From the NCBI GenBank assembly GCA_020161935.1, contig JAIUNI010000006.1:124001-188000 (forward strand): a stretch of 64,000 bases of DNA. Direction: 5' to 3'. Source of the stretch: Chloroflexota bacterium. GTDB taxonomy: Bacteria; Chloroflexota; Anaerolineae; Aggregatilineales; Phototrophicaceae. The notes under the pieces are model-generated. The model was given only the letters and a program-made list of their open reading frames with translations. It was not told where the DNA came from and ran no database searches. How positions within the stretch are numbered: the first letter of the stretch is position 1; the number at the start of each line of letters is the position of its first letter. Made by a program: the position numbers and the translations under genes. Shown piece after piece: positions 11,601-19,416 of the stretch.

Positions 11601-11745
11601 CCGTGCCTTCGGATAAAAAAAGCTGCAAAGCGATTTCACTATTGGACAGCCCTGCCACAATGAGGCGCAGAACATCTTTTTCACGCGCGGTTAGAGGGTC
11701 AAGCGGCACAGATGAAGTATCGAAGGCATTCCAAGATTTGCTCAT
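8635..11745 (-). CDS. LuxR-HTH/NB-ARC-like ATPase/TPR regulator with repeat-derived C-terminal tail
   Basis: A 1036-residue transcription regulator. An N-terminal LuxR-type helix-turn-helix (about 15-75, LTAREKDVLRLI... LSEGTVKWHNKNIF) is followed by an AAA/NB-ARC-like ATPase with Walker A GMGGIGKT, Walker B LLLLLDNFEHLL and a sensor-like ATSR, then TPR-type helical repeats to about residue 890. This layout resembles MalT/AfsR-like signal-transduction ATPases. The last ~140-160 residues (from about 9110 down to 8635) are translated dispersed repeat DNA and have no domain character, so the ancestral stop was probably near 9110. Start at 11745 has AGGGA upstream. Confidence 0.88.
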   Translation of the reverse strand: MSKSWNAFDTSSVPLDPLTAREKDVLRLIVAGLSNSEIALQLFLSEGTVKWHNKNIFDKLDVRRRSEAIAKTHDLRLLQETFTPLATASKSNLPAQPTPFVGREAELDSIIARLNDPDCRLVTLAGMGGIGKTRLAICAAELAQPHFKQGVYFVPLEPVSAPDQVIGAVAQACRLPVSGAGKPLQQLLDFLQHKKLLLLLDNFEHLLDAQTDLLTILRHAPDVKILATSRIPLNLHEEWLIPVSGMAFPDRQAIESLDEFDAIRLFKLCATRAGIKLAAESNADIQHICQLTQGMPLAIELAAALLRTFTSREIIQHLSTDVNSIAAPLRNMPERHHSIQRVFEQSWSLLSSGDQRILRALSIFRGGFTSAALRDVTGASLNVLIRLVDYSFIHVTGEGRYDLHPLIQQILYEQLQTSGELENISDAHAAVFARYMQTWLPWLKGGQQTRAIGEIEMNIENIRSAWSWAIKCRDYTILNKMWEILHVYVEIAVRDQLVDFLLKSINDLNISTTPENEVQTYLLYLQTTLSETPEESLNSARNTLRFAEYFPDNIRAKAFALRSLGQVIDDDVEAIDWLEQSLALFRQINELYYVEMLLHETSFIYSLLGNKDEDVRCQEERYRICLQIDDRINLVSCLHQLASQELARGNYKAAESLGEEAYTIAQEFGNWRMTVIVPARMGFLCFLRGDFKSAETYFKNAVKSGEYAGTYYTRIFSMMFGYLANTSGDFAKADTIFAKALRSDLPVNPFLKLFADWGKAITKCGLHLYTSAATFLKEALNFAIMSENIAFISLSLPPAALILWHYGGKTRAVECLALWFTHPATQPQWFLKSVLGKDIFERMKADLGETAYDQAWQAGTTRDLKTTSAELLEFFTHKPFPNPPPTILTASSLKRLATSPLKRDQMFTLSTSICATLYLYFVSLCLGVFVLNTSLYFLGALGDSYSPSVLKSLRLLPPCAFAFCYSSLHFLGALGDLAVQSPLSFLETCNYCRRQAPSHPPNRCQRWYYGSNPLKGCQFSGCSRASRRHKIATRRI
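8809..8987. repeat. Dispersed CGCCAAG / GCACAAAG-type repeat, inside the regulator reading frame
   Basis: Multiple imperfect copies of CGCCAAG (AACCGCCAAGTCGCCAAG and again at 8918-8935), then CGCAAAGGCGCAAGG and CAAGGCACAAGGACACAAAG. Related copies lie at 34031-34060 and, in reverse orientation, at 55075-55135. It forms most of the C-terminal tail code of the LuxR/TPR regulator. Confidence 0.75.
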
Positions 11746-11815
11746 ATGTCCCTATTCAGGATGTACAAAAACGGTGGTGGTAACAACGTAAGTGATGGGT
11801 GCGATTTTGTGGCGC

Positions 11816-11840
11816 GGACGAGATGTATCTCGTCCCTACA
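11816..11840. repeat. Palindrome GGACGAGAT-gt-ATCTCGTCC plus CTACA flank
   Basis: A perfect 9-bp inverted repeat with a 2-bp centre followed by CTACA. Nearly the same palindrome recurs at 17456, and the flank is shared with many palindromes having different arms. It sits between the LuxR/TPR regulator and the SnoaL-like gene. Confidence 0.8.
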
Positions 11841-12030
11841 CTCTGGATTCTGTTTGTGTTAAAGCAATGAGTTTATCACTTACCCTGTGACCACTATCAC
11901 TAAAACTAGCGAACTAATCTTCTAAAAACCTCACTTTAGGGGGGCGTATAAGGGTGAGTGAGGATATATGATTCTGGCTTAGATGCTATAGCTTCAATCA
12001 TTATGAACCTAATAAAGAGGAAATTCAAAT

Positions 12031-12579
12031 ATGAACCGCTTTGGTCGTTTCACGAGGGTGAGTTTGGTCGTTGGGGTGGTGATAGTGGCGGGGATGATGA
12101 CATTTTCGTTCGTGCGTTCACAAGAAGCCACTGCCGAGCCGGAAGGATTTGTTATGTCGGATGAGGCAGCGCAGCAATTCGCAGATACATTTGACGCGAC
12201 TTTTGATGGGCCGGATTTAGATAAGGTTGACGAGGTGTTTGCGGTTGATTACGTGGGACACCTGCCATTAACTGCTGATCTTGACCGTGATGGGTTGAAG
12301 GCCTATATCCAAAGTTTTTACGATGCCGTCCCAGATATGACGCAAGAAGTGAATGAGATCATCGTCGGTAAAGAATTTGTTGTGCTGCGTGTTACGTATA
12401 CGGGTACGCACAATGGGCCGCTGTTTGGTATTCCGGCGACAGGCAAGCCGGTGTCAATGGCTGCTATGGGTGTATTTCGTTTCAATGAGGATGGCAAAGT
12501 TGTGGAGAATTGGGCAAACCTTGATGTAGCCGGTGTGCTGGCACAAATCGGGGCGTTCCCACCAGCACCGGCTGCGTAA
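12031..12579 (+). CDS. Secreted SnoaL-like (ester cyclase type) protein
   Basis: A 182-residue protein with an N-terminal hydrophobic segment (about 9-28) that looks like a signal peptide or anchor ending near FVRSQEA. The body is a single SnoaL-like alpha+beta barrel: the segments FDATFDGPDLDKVDEVF, DYVGHLP and GTHNGPLFGIPATGKPV are typical of the polyketide-cyclase/ester-cyclase family. Bacterial members outside polyketide clusters mostly have unknown substrates. The ATG has AGAGGAAA at good spacing. A strong terminator follows at 12633. Confidence 0.85.
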   Translation: MNRFGRFTRVSLVVGVVIVAGMMTFSFVRSQEATAEPEGFVMSDEAAQQFADTFDATFDGPDLDKVDEVFAVDYVGHLPLTADLDRDGLKAYIQSFYDAVPDMTQEVNEIIVGKEFVVLRVTYTGTHNGPLFGIPATGKPVSMAAMGVFRFNEDGKVVENWANLDVAGVLAQIGAFPPAPAA

Positions 12580-12632
12580 GCAGGGGTCTCAACTGATTTT
12601 TACGTGACAATTTCGTTACTGTCGGTAGTCAG

Positions 12633-12664
12633 ACAGCGATCATAGCCAAGTGGTCGCTGTTTTT
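12633..12664 (+). terminator. Rho-independent terminator after the SnoaL-like gene
   Basis: Stem ACAGCGATCA / TGGTCGCTGT (10 bp with one G-T pair), 8-nt loop, then TTTTATTT. It lies 53 bp after the stop codon and only a few bases from the stop of the convergent WD40-sortase gene. Confidence 0.85.
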
Positions 12665-12666
12665 AT

Positions 12667-14238
12667 TTATCCGGGGCGGGCGATGACGACGAGGCGTTCA
12701 CTGTAGAACTGGGTGGCGGGGTCGTAGGAGGGGAGGTCACAGGTGATGAGGGTGAGTTTATCGTCGCCGCTGGGGTAGGCGACGGTGAGGTCTTCATAAT
12801 TGACGACGAGCTTTTCGGTGACGACATAACGGCGTTCGCCACCATCGACGTTGACGATGACCGGATCACCAATGTTGAGTTGGTAAAGGCCAGCGAAGAT
12901 GCCGGGTTTGCCGTTGGGGTAAGCGGAGTGACCGCCGAGTACCACGTTGCCGATGTTATTGAACCACGCGGTTCCCTGCAAATGCCCAACCAGCTTTTCC
13001 CACGGGTCGATTGCCCAGCTTGTGCCATCCAACGGAAACGTTTTGATGTTCACGAACACGTTCACGGTAGGCATCGAGAGGGTTGTGCCGCCGAACACGG
13101 GAGCGACGGCGGGCAGGGCGAGCGGCGGGGCAATTGCTGGAACGGGATTGGTAGGCAAAGGGATAGTGGTTGGTAACGGCTGCGGTGTAAACACGGGCAG
13201 GGCGCGAGTGGGCTGCGGGGCAGGGGGTAGGGTGGCGGTGGGGACGATGGCGACCTGTTCGGGGACGCGGTTGCTGATGTTCCATGATTCGATGAGGCCG
13301 TCGATGCCTGCGGTGACTGCCCAACCCCCATCGGCGTTGAGGGCAGTGCTGCCGAGCATAGTGGCGCTGCCCTGTAAGGTGGCGATGGGCTGACCGCTGG
13401 CGGCATTCCAGAAGCGGAGCGTGCCGTCAAGGCTGGCGGTGATGAGGCCGCGCGAGGTGAAGCCTGCGCCAGTTAATGGGCCGTAGTGACCAGTGAGGGT
13501 GAGTAAGGTGCTGGCGGATTGGGGCGGCGATAGGCTGACATCCCACAGGCGAGCAGTGCGATCCCAACTGCTGGAGATAAGGCGTGTGCCATCCGCATTG
13601 AAGGCGAGGGCAGTGACGGAACCGGCGTGACCATCCAAGCGGATGACGGAGTTGTCGTACAAGCCCCACAGCCAGATTGTGCCATCACCGCTGCCGGTTG
13701 CCAAGCGGCGGCCATCGGCGCTAAAGGCGACGCTCCAAACCGCGCCGTTGAAGTTGGTGAGGCGGGCGAGTTCGCGACCGGTGGCGGATTCGCCAATCCA
13801 GATGAACCCGTCGAGGCTGGTGGTGGCGAGTAAGCGGCCATCGGGGCTGAAGGCGACACCCGTGACCGAGCCGGTGTGATGAGTGAGGACGGCGCGCGGC
13901 GTGAGGGTGGCGACATCCCAGAGGCGGACGGTGTTATCCTGACTGCCGGACGCGACAGTTAGATTATCGGGTGAGAGGGCAACACGGGTGACCCATGCGG
14001 TATGCCCGATGAACTGACCGATCAGTTCACCGGAGGCATTCCAGAGGCGCACGATGTTATCGCGCCCGCCGCTGACGAGGAGCGCACCGTCGCGGCTGAT
14101 GGCGACAGCATCCAGCGGGGACGTGGGGATTTGCGAGTCAGGCGTGGTGAGGGTAATCGGCGCGGCTTGAGAACGGGCAACCAGAAGTGGAAGCGCGAGG
14201 GTTAGGCTGATGAGCAGCGGGACAAAACGGCGCAGCAT
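12667..14238 (-). CDS. WD40 beta-propeller fused to a class E/F-like sortase
   Basis: A 523-residue protein from the ATG at 14238. It begins with a signal peptide (MLRRFVPLLISLTLALPLL... SQA), followed by seven WD40 blades (about 35-325), a Pro/Thr/Ala-rich linker (about 330-385) and a C-terminal sortase domain. The sortase residues are present: His437 in LGGHSA, Cys500 in TLITCD and Arg515 in SERLVV. Sortases are extracytoplasmic transpeptidases that cleave and join sorting-signal proteins; here the propeller would sit on the same side of the membrane. The frame is open for 22 more codons upstream but the signal peptide fixes the start. Sortases joined to a propeller are unusual. Confidence 0.88.
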   Translation of the reverse strand: MLRRFVPLLISLTLALPLLVARSQAAPITLTTPDSQIPTSPLDAVAISRDGALLVSGGRDNIVRLWNASGELIGQFIGHTAWVTRVALSPDNLTVASGSQDNTVRLWDVATLTPRAVLTHHTGSVTGVAFSPDGRLLATTSLDGFIWIGESATGRELARLTNFNGAVWSVAFSADGRRLATGSGDGTIWLWGLYDNSVIRLDGHAGSVTALAFNADGTRLISSSWDRTARLWDVSLSPPQSASTLLTLTGHYGPLTGAGFTSRGLITASLDGTLRFWNAASGQPIATLQGSATMLGSTALNADGGWAVTAGIDGLIESWNISNRVPEQVAIVPTATLPPAPQPTRALPVFTPQPLPTTIPLPTNPVPAIAPPLALPAVAPVFGGTTLSMPTVNVFVNIKTFPLDGTSWAIDPWEKLVGHLQGTAWFNNIGNVVLGGHSAYPNGKPGIFAGLYQLNIGDPVIVNVDGGERRYVVTEKLVVNYEDLTVAYPSGDDKLTLITCDLPSYDPATQFYSERLVVIARPG

Positions 14239-14450
14239 ACGATTGCTCGGTTTATTGAAAGTTACGTCGGTTCGATGGAAGGTGATGTGACCCCAGTATG
14301 CCACTAATCACCCCCTCTACGCAAACCGCGATTTTCGCATAGTCTGTAATTCTATTTAGAATTGGTTTAACCTCTCGTAATGAAATCGAAATCTAAAACG
14401 ACTATGCTGGTAGCAGTCAAAATCTCGTCTGAGGGGGTATAAGTGGATTG

Positions 14451-14487
14451 ACCCTCACCCCTAACCCCTCTCCCTCAGGGCGAGGGG
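14451..14487. repeat. REP-like ACCCTCACCCCTAACCCCTC element
   Basis: A dispersed motif of the widespread CCCTCACCCC(x)ACCCCTCTCCC...GGGAGAGGGG class with a short terminal hairpin (CCCTC agggc GAGGGG). A second, diverged copy lies at 41719-41756. It is located in the promoter region of msrB. Confidence 0.75.
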
Positions 14488-14560
14488 CAAATGCAAGTAG
14501 AGGTTCTTCTATAAGGTATTTAAAACAATACCTACTCTTGAGCATGAAAGGATGTACAAG

Positions 14561-14980
14561 ATGGCGGAGACAAAAGAAAAGGTTATCAAGACCGAGGCGG
14601 AGTGGCGGGCACAGCTTACGCCGATGCAATTTGCGGTGACACGGCAGCAGGCGACCGAACGACCCTTCACGGGCGAATATGTGCATAACAAGGCATCCGG
14701 CACCTACAACTGCGTGGCTTGCGGGCAGAAGTTGTTTTCGTCGGAAACCAAGTATGAGTCCGGCAGCGGTTGGCCGAGCTTCTGGGATGTGATTCAGGAA
14801 GGCAACGTCGAACTGCGTGAGGACAACAGCCACGGGATGCGGCGTGTGGAGGCGGTGTGCAGTCGTTGTGGTTCACACTTAGGGCATGTGTTTGATGACG
14901 GCCCACGCGACACGACGGGACAACGCTACTGCATCAATTCGGCGGCATTGAATTTTAACAAGGCCGAGGACGCGGAGTAG
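14561..14980 (+). CDS. msrB: Peptide-methionine (R)-S-oxide reductase
   Basis: A 139-residue MsrB that repairs the R epimer of methionine sulfoxide in proteins. Two CxxC zinc motifs are visible (NCVACGQ and CSRCGSH), as is the conserved GSGWPSFWDV. The catalytic cysteine is in RYCINSAAL. Family-typical length. I chose the second ATG (14561) because AAAGG is nine bases upstream; the ATG at 14552 would touch the Shine-Dalgarno. No msrA is seen nearby. Confidence 0.95.
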   Translation: MAETKEKVIKTEAEWRAQLTPMQFAVTRQQATERPFTGEYVHNKASGTYNCVACGQKLFSSETKYESGSGWPSFWDVIQEGNVELREDNSHGMRRVEAVCSRCGSHLGHVFDDGPRDTTGQRYCINSAALNFNKAEDAE

Positions 14981-15000
14981 GGGCGAAGCGTTAAGGGTAT

Positions 15001-15150
15001 TTGCCAGCGGATAACCCCACAAGGGGACTATAGACCCGCTGGCAAGGCGAATAAACCCCCGTAAACGGAGATGATTGGAAAGCGGCACGTACGCAACGTG
15101 AAAATGGTTGTAGGAGGGAAGCAGCGGACAGCCTGTCTGCTGTCCCTACA
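15001..15150. repeat. Compound hairpin element, copy 1
   Basis: Starts TTGCCAGCGG, with an inner hairpin CCCC acaa GGGG and outer arms GCCAGCGG / CCGCTGGC. It continues with AAGGCGAATAAACCCCC, AAACGGAGATG and CGTACG, and ends with the palindrome GGACAGC...GCTGTCC plus CTACA. Copy 2 at 22824-22999 keeps the same order with 20-odd inserted bases, and copy 3 at 36712-36762 keeps only the first half. Confidence 0.8.
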
Positions 15151-15223
15151 ACTGTGGTGATGGAGGTGGTGGCGCGGTAGTGTTAGCGCGTAATCTGTTT
15201 AAGTTATGGCTGAGGTGGGAATC

Positions 15224-15253
15224 AAAAAGCCGCTCGAATGGGGGATGAGCGGC
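15224..15253 (-). terminator. Terminator downstream of the YggT gene
   Basis: On the minus strand a 7-bp stem GCCGCTC / GAGCGGC with an 11-nt loop is followed by TTTTTGAT, 37 bp beyond the YggT stop codon. On the plus strand only TTCTTG follows. Confidence 0.7.
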
Positions 15254-15289
15254 TTCTTGCGTATCTAGCAGTAAGAGGGTTTTAGCTGC

Positions 15290-15700
15290 TTAACGCTCGA
15301 CATCAACTTGAGTGACTTGGCGCAGACGATTGGTATCGGCAAAGGCCAAGCGGAACAGGGTGATTAGCAACCAACCGACGATCATATAGACGAAGATGGC
15401 GACGATGGACGCGACATCAATGCCGGGTGTGTTGACGATGTTCTGGAAAGGCGCAACCAGCGGGTTGGTGATGTTATAGATGAAGTTGACGAAGCCGGTG
15501 CCGGCGTTCGCGTTAATCAGTACAAACGCAAAGCGCAGCGCGAGTAGGATGACGATTACCGAGACGAGCAGCCACAAAAATTGGCTGAAGCGCGACACAA
15601 AGACATGGCGCGTGGTGGGTGCGGTTTCGGTAATGCGCTGGCGGCGCTCGATGCCGTTCCCTTGAATAACCTCAATGCGTTCACGTTTCTGTTGAGCCAT
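15290..15700 (-). CDS. YggT-family membrane protein
   Basis: A 136-residue protein with a charged N-terminus of about 40 residues and hydrophobic segments at about 43-65 and 90-120. The segment NITNPLVAPFQNIV matches the YggT signature (typically PLLxPIRRIIP) found in proteins linked to osmotic stress and cell-division loci. GGAGG lies six bases before the second of two adjacent ATGs, so I start there. Its function in this organism is unknown. Confidence 0.8.
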   Translation of the reverse strand: MAQQKRERIEVIQGNGIERRQRITETAPTTRHVFVSRFSQFLWLLVSVIVILLALRFAFVLINANAGTGFVNFIYNITNPLVAPFQNIVNTPGIDVASIVAIFVYMIVGWLLITLFRLAFADTNRLRQVTQVDVER

Positions 15701-15832
15701 CATATACCTCCGATAAAAGCTGATGATTACTGTGATTGATGGAAGTATATGTTAGCTAAACGTATTTAACGTGAGCCTAGTGATGGAACTTTTTTTAGGA
15801 AGGGTGGACAAGACTGGTTAGGATGAGAGGGG

Positions 15833-16240
15833 TTAGGGATAACGTTTAAGTTTGATAAGTTCTTCGCGCAAGTCAAGTTGTTCATCATCGTTCATATGAA
15901 GCAGCCGAATTGTTGCGCGACCTTTAGGGATAATGCCCTCGATAGAAGGGCCATTAAGCTGAAAATGATCTACCCAATGGTCAAGACGCGGGTGAAATAA
16001 TAATACAATTTCGCCTGAATGGGGATCAACTGAGGCAAGGTCACTGCCTTTATGACGGTTACATTGAACACAGCTTAAACACAGATTGGCTTCAACCGTT
16101 TTACCCTCATGTTTTTCAGCAAGAATATGGTCAACTTCGTGAGGATAGTACGTGACAAAATTAGGCAGCAGGCAGTATTCGCACCGATGGTGAGCGCGTT
16201 CCTGCACAAGCTGACGTAACGCGGTTGGTATATAGCTCAT
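15833..16240 (-). CDS. HNH endonuclease-family protein
   Basis: A 135-residue protein with a compact HNH domain: CEYCLLP supplies the first zinc CxxC, EVDHIL the catalytic His region, LCLSCVQCNRHKGSD the second CxxC and the His-Asn ending. A ~60-residue tail follows. It overlaps the small upstream gene by four bases (ATGA), which implies translational coupling. Stand-alone HNH proteins like this occur in many Chloroflexota and cyanobacteria; target DNA is unknown. Confidence 0.85.
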   Translation of the reverse strand: MSYIPTALRQLVQERAHHRCEYCLLPNFVTYYPHEVDHILAEKHEGKTVEANLCLSCVQCNRHKGSDLASVDPHSGEIVLLFHPRLDHWVDHFQLNGPSIEGIIPKGRATIRLLHMNDDEQLDLREELIKLKRYP

Positions 16241-16482
16241 GGAGCAACTTTCGCTAAGGCTTTGACCTTTAAGCGGCGCATGAAGTTTTCGAGCGCCATG
16301 TGCTCATTTAACTCTGCTTGCTCGGCGGGCAAAATTTCACCATTGCGATTAGCCTCGAGCAGAACGGAAAGCCGCTGCTGGGAGGCATTTGAGGGACGGA
16401 ATGCTAAGATTTGTTCGGGTGTTGGTGTGGAAATTAAGAACTCATCTACTTCATCCCAGACCGATAGACGCTGAACTGCCAT
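16237..16482 (-). CDS. Small protein coupled to the HNH gene
   Basis: An 81-residue, acidic, helix-rich protein; I recognise no catalytic motif. It contains SVWDEVDEFLISTPTPEQIL near the N-terminus and ends in a basic stretch. It overlaps the HNH gene by 4 bp and is translated first, an arrangement like antitoxin-toxin or specificity-nuclease pairs, but that role is inference only. Confidence 0.7.
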   Translation of the reverse strand: MAVQRLSVWDEVDEFLISTPTPEQILAFRPSNASQQRLSVLLEANRNGEILPAEQAELNEHMALENFMRRLKVKALAKVAP

Positions 16483-16690
16483 GCGCGTTAATCCCTGACT
16501 TGTTTAACCCTTTTATTATACAACGTTTGAAAACATAGAGCTTGTTAGAGGCATGGCTATCTATTATCGCCCCTCACTCATTACCACCTGACGACGTTGA
16601 AAATAAGCGATGATAACGGTTATGAATAAGCCGCCTAGACGATGAGGCGGAGGATGTCACCAACCGTTTCGTAGGCGTTTTGCGGCTGGT

Positions 16691-17284
16691 TTACGACTCA
16701 AGGATGTAGCCTCTTTCGACCGCTTGGGCGATGATGTGCTGCACGTACTCGCCGAGGGCAGGGGAGACCGCGCCAATCGGTTCCATACGCTTTTGGACTT
16801 TGGGTAGGTTGACACCGGCTTTTTTCCATGAGCCGCCACCAGCAGCAAAGTTGCCGATAAGGGGTTCGAGGCGGTCAAGGGCGTTGGCGAAGCGGGCTTC
16901 CGGCGTGGCGATGGCTTCAAACTCGCGCCAGAGTGCCATGATGCTGTCGCGGATGTCATCCGGCAGGAGGCCAAAGATGCGGGCGGCGGCTAATTCCTCA
17001 CGGTCGGCTTTATCGACATAGCCCTGTGTATCGTAGGCGAAGGTATCACCCGCGTCGATTTCAACAATGTCGTGGATGAGCACCATTTTTACCACGCGGG
17101 TTATATCGGTGCCGGGTTCGGCATATTCGGCGAGGGTGAGCGCCATGACCGCGAGGTGCCACGAGTGTTCGGCGCTGTTTTCGCGGCGGGAGTTATCCAT
17201 GAGCGGGGTTTGGCGCAAGATGGTTTTGAGCTTGTCAATTTCGCTGATGAAGGCGATTTGCTGTTCGAGGCGGGAGAGAGTCAT
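16691..17284 (-). CDS. HD-domain phosphohydrolase (YfbR/HDDC2-like)
   Basis: A 197-residue metal-dependent hydrolase. The HD metal ligands are visible as ENSAEHSWH (first His), VLIHDIVE (His-Asp pair) and NALDRLEP (last Asp). This matches the HDDC2/YfbR group of 5'-deoxynucleotidases. The ATG at 17284 has AAGGA upstream and begins exactly where the family usually begins; the nine extra in-frame codons are unlikely to be translated. Confidence 0.88.
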   Translation of the reverse strand: MTLSRLEQQIAFISEIDKLKTILRQTPLMDNSRRENSAEHSWHLAVMALTLAEYAEPGTDITRVVKMVLIHDIVEIDAGDTFAYDTQGYVDKADREELAAARIFGLLPDDIRDSIMALWREFEAIATPEARFANALDRLEPLIGNFAAGGGSWKKAGVNLPKVQKRMEPIGAVSPALGEYVQHIIAQAVERGYILES

Positions 17285-17455
17285 GGGGCATCCTTCGCTG
17301 GCGCACGGCAACAGGCCACCCGAAAAGCGGAGTGGAACTGGTCGCCGGATTAGGCTGATTTGTTGATAGGGTTATTATGACACAAAGCGGCGAGGTGGTG
17401 GAGCGTTAAATAGCTGCTCCCCTCCAAGAAGATGATTGGTGAGGTTGGTGACGCA

Positions 17456-17480
17456 GACGAGATGTATCTCGTCCCTACAC
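17456..17480. repeat. Palindrome GACGAGAT-gt-ATCTCGTC plus CCTACA flank
   Basis: Same core as the element at 11816, with the shared 3' flank CCTACAC. A weaker relative (TGAG...CTCA then GCCCTACAG) lies at 17592-17612. The rest of 17285-17623 shows no gene. Confidence 0.8.
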
Positions 17481-17623
17481 ACGCCCCGTTGTAACTGTTT
17501 GTAAAATATCGCACCATGAACCATCATTGGGACTTCAAAACCGAGGCAGAAACAGGCGTGTTATAGGGACTGTTGTGGTCGGTGGTGCGCTTGAGACACG
17601 CCTCAGCCCTACAGTGAAATCCC

Positions 17624-18016
17624 TTATTTTTTCTTGGGGGCGAAGGCCAGACCTTTTTCGGCGAGGGCTTCGCCGAGGATGCGGGTGGCTTTTGGGCCGA
17701 CACCGTGAATTTTGAGCAGTTCGGCCTCGCTGACGGCGGGCAACTGCTCAAGGCGGGTATAGCCTGCGTTGGCGAGTTCACGCTTGGCGACCTTGCCGAT
17801 GAAGGGGAAATCGGAGTCGGCAGCATCGCCTTTAAAGGAGAGGCCGTTATCAGCGAGGGCTTGGCGCAGGACTTTTAGGGCGTTGGGACCCATACCGTGC
17901 AGTTCGCTTAACTCGACTTCGCTCACCTTCGTTAATTGTTCGAGGTGGGTGTATCCCGCACCAGCGAGGGCGCGTTGGGCAGGGGCGGCGAGTTTGGGGA
18001 AGGATGTACTGGACAT
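17624..18016 (-). CDS. Tandem helix-hairpin-helix protein
   Basis: A 130-residue protein made of two repeated ~60-residue units: GYTHLEQLTKVSEVELSELH then GMGPNALKVL, and again GYTRLEQLPAVSEAELLKIH then GVGPKATRIL. Each unit resembles the RNA polymerase alpha C-terminal/HhH fold, which binds DNA through its G-x-G-P hairpin. No catalytic domain. GGAGG eight bases upstream supports the ATG. Role likely DNA-associated but unproven. Confidence 0.85.
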   Translation of the reverse strand: MSSTSFPKLAAPAQRALAGAGYTHLEQLTKVSEVELSELHGMGPNALKVLRQALADNGLSFKGDAADSDFPFIGKVAKRELANAGYTRLEQLPAVSEAELLKIHGVGPKATRILGEALAEKGLAFAPKKK

Positions 18017-18062
18017 GGGTTTTACCTCCGATATATCCGTTATGCGGGTTCATCGAATAGGA

Positions 18063-18647
18063 TTACGACACCGGTTTTGTGGGCTTGGCATGATAGACAA
18101 GGTTGACCGCGCCGCTTTTGTAGCTGTGGCTTTCTACCAATTCCAAGTTGATTTTGTGGTCAATATTGGCGAACAGTGGTTTGCCCCTGCCGAGGATGAC
18201 CGGACTCATATTTAAGAGGTATTCGTCGATCAAGCCGAGCGCGATGAGGCTTTGCGCCAGTGTGGGGCTGCCCATGAGCCATATATCTTTGCCGGCCTGC
18301 GCCTTGAGCTTGGCGATTTCCTCTTTGAGATTGCCGTTGATAATCAGTGTGTTTTCCCAATCGGTGTGTTTGAGCGTTTTGGAGACCACGATTCGCCGGG
18401 CGGTCTTGTGCCATTCGGCATGGTTGCGGTCATCCTGCGAGCTGGCGGGATTGGAAAGGACAGTCGGCCAGTACGATGCCATCTCGTTATATGTCACGCG
18501 ACCAAACAGCGCCGCGTCAGTTCTGGCATGTAACTGCTGGACATGAGCCTGTGCTTCACGGTCGTGTGCCATCCAGCCGGTTTCGCCGTTCGGGCCAGCC
18601 GCAAAGCCATCCAGTGAGACGTGCATAAACAGGATAATTTTCCGCAT
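18063..18647 (-). CDS. RibD C-terminal/dihydrofolate reductase-like protein
   Basis: A 194-residue protein of the RibD_C fold: VSLDGFAAGPNGETGWM at the N-terminus, LFGRVTYNEMASYWP and IWLMGSPTLAQSLIALGLIDEYLL are typical. These proteins reduce pterin/flavin-like or other substrates with NADPH; the substrate here is unknown. GGAGTG precedes the ATG. It is followed at 46 bp by the HhH gene on the same strand. A related reductase is encoded at 23916-24494. Confidence 0.88.
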   Translation of the reverse strand: MRKIILFMHVSLDGFAAGPNGETGWMAHDREAQAHVQQLHARTDAALFGRVTYNEMASYWPTVLSNPASSQDDRNHAEWHKTARRIVVSKTLKHTDWENTLIINGNLKEEIAKLKAQAGKDIWLMGSPTLAQSLIALGLIDEYLLNMSPVILGRGKPLFANIDHKINLELVESHSYKSGAVNLVYHAKPTKPVS

Positions 18648-18719
18648 GAAACACTCCAGTTGTTGTTATTCCTTCAGGATAGCATTCGGATAGGGCGAGT
18701 CTCCCATAAAACAGTCACC

Positions 18720-19397
18720 TTACTCGGCGGCACTCATCCGCGCGAGTTGAGCGGGGGTTGTACCGATAAAGCGCTTCAACGAGCGTGTCATGTGAGGTTG
18801 ATCGGAGTAACCCAGTTGGTAGACGGTATCCAAGATTGAAACGCCTTGTTGCAGCAGATCAGAGGCCTGCTGGGCGCGGTTAATTTGTTGGATGATTTTG
18901 GGGGTTAGGCCCGTGGCTTGGAGGAAGCGCCGCCGCACGGTGCGGAAGGACACATTCTGTTCTTCTTCCTGCATGACCGAGTTGACGACCGGCTCGACCG
19001 CCAGCACATCCTCGCGGACAAGGCGCTCAACAAAGGTTTCGACATTTTCGAAGGTGGGCAACTGCCACGACGCGCCATTCAACCAGAAGGAATGACTGCT
19101 GGCATCCGGCAAATCGGTGTTGGTATTCAGGAGGTGATGCACGGGTATAACGGGCATATACATGCCGAGTTTAAACCGGATGACTAAGAACTCGCTACCC
19201 TCGAAGTTGTGTTTCTGGATGGTTTGGTCGGTCGCGCCTTCGACCTTGACGTTAATGTGTTTGCCGCGCTGGGTGAACAGCAAGTTCCAATGCGGGTCGG
19301 CAGGGCAGACAGGTTGATAGTCTTTGTCGACGTGGCCGCGCCAGATCATGTGGATATAGGGGGAGTCTGATGAACGACCTTCAAAGACAGCGCTCAT
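18720..19397 (-). CDS. AraC-family transcriptional regulator
   Basis: A 225-residue regulator. The C-terminal ~95 residues carry two helix-turn-helix motifs (VRRRFLQATGLTPKIIQQINRA and VYQLGYSDQPHMTRSLKRF, the latter matching the AraC signature). The N-terminal part is a DUF6597-like sensing domain (PADPHWNLLFTQRGKH). It lies 19 bp after the NmrA-like gene and 72 bp before the reductase gene, so it may control this small cluster. Confidence 0.88.
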   Translation of the reverse strand: MSAVFEGRSSDSPYIHMIWRGHVDKDYQPVCPADPHWNLLFTQRGKHINVKVEGATDQTIQKHNFEGSEFLVIRFKLGMYMPVIPVHHLLNTNTDLPDASSHSFWLNGASWQLPTFENVETFVERLVREDVLAVEPVVNSVMQEEEQNVSFRTVRRRFLQATGLTPKIIQQINRAQQASDLLQQGVSILDTVYQLGYSDQPHMTRSLKRFIGTTPAQLARMSAAE

Positions 19398-19416
19398 GGA
19401 TGTTGACCTCGCTCTA

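Noticed and set aside
16600-16690. Possible regulatory RNA downstream of the HD hydrolase
   Set aside because: Only short, weak self-complementarity (GCCGCCT near AGGCGG); no further support.
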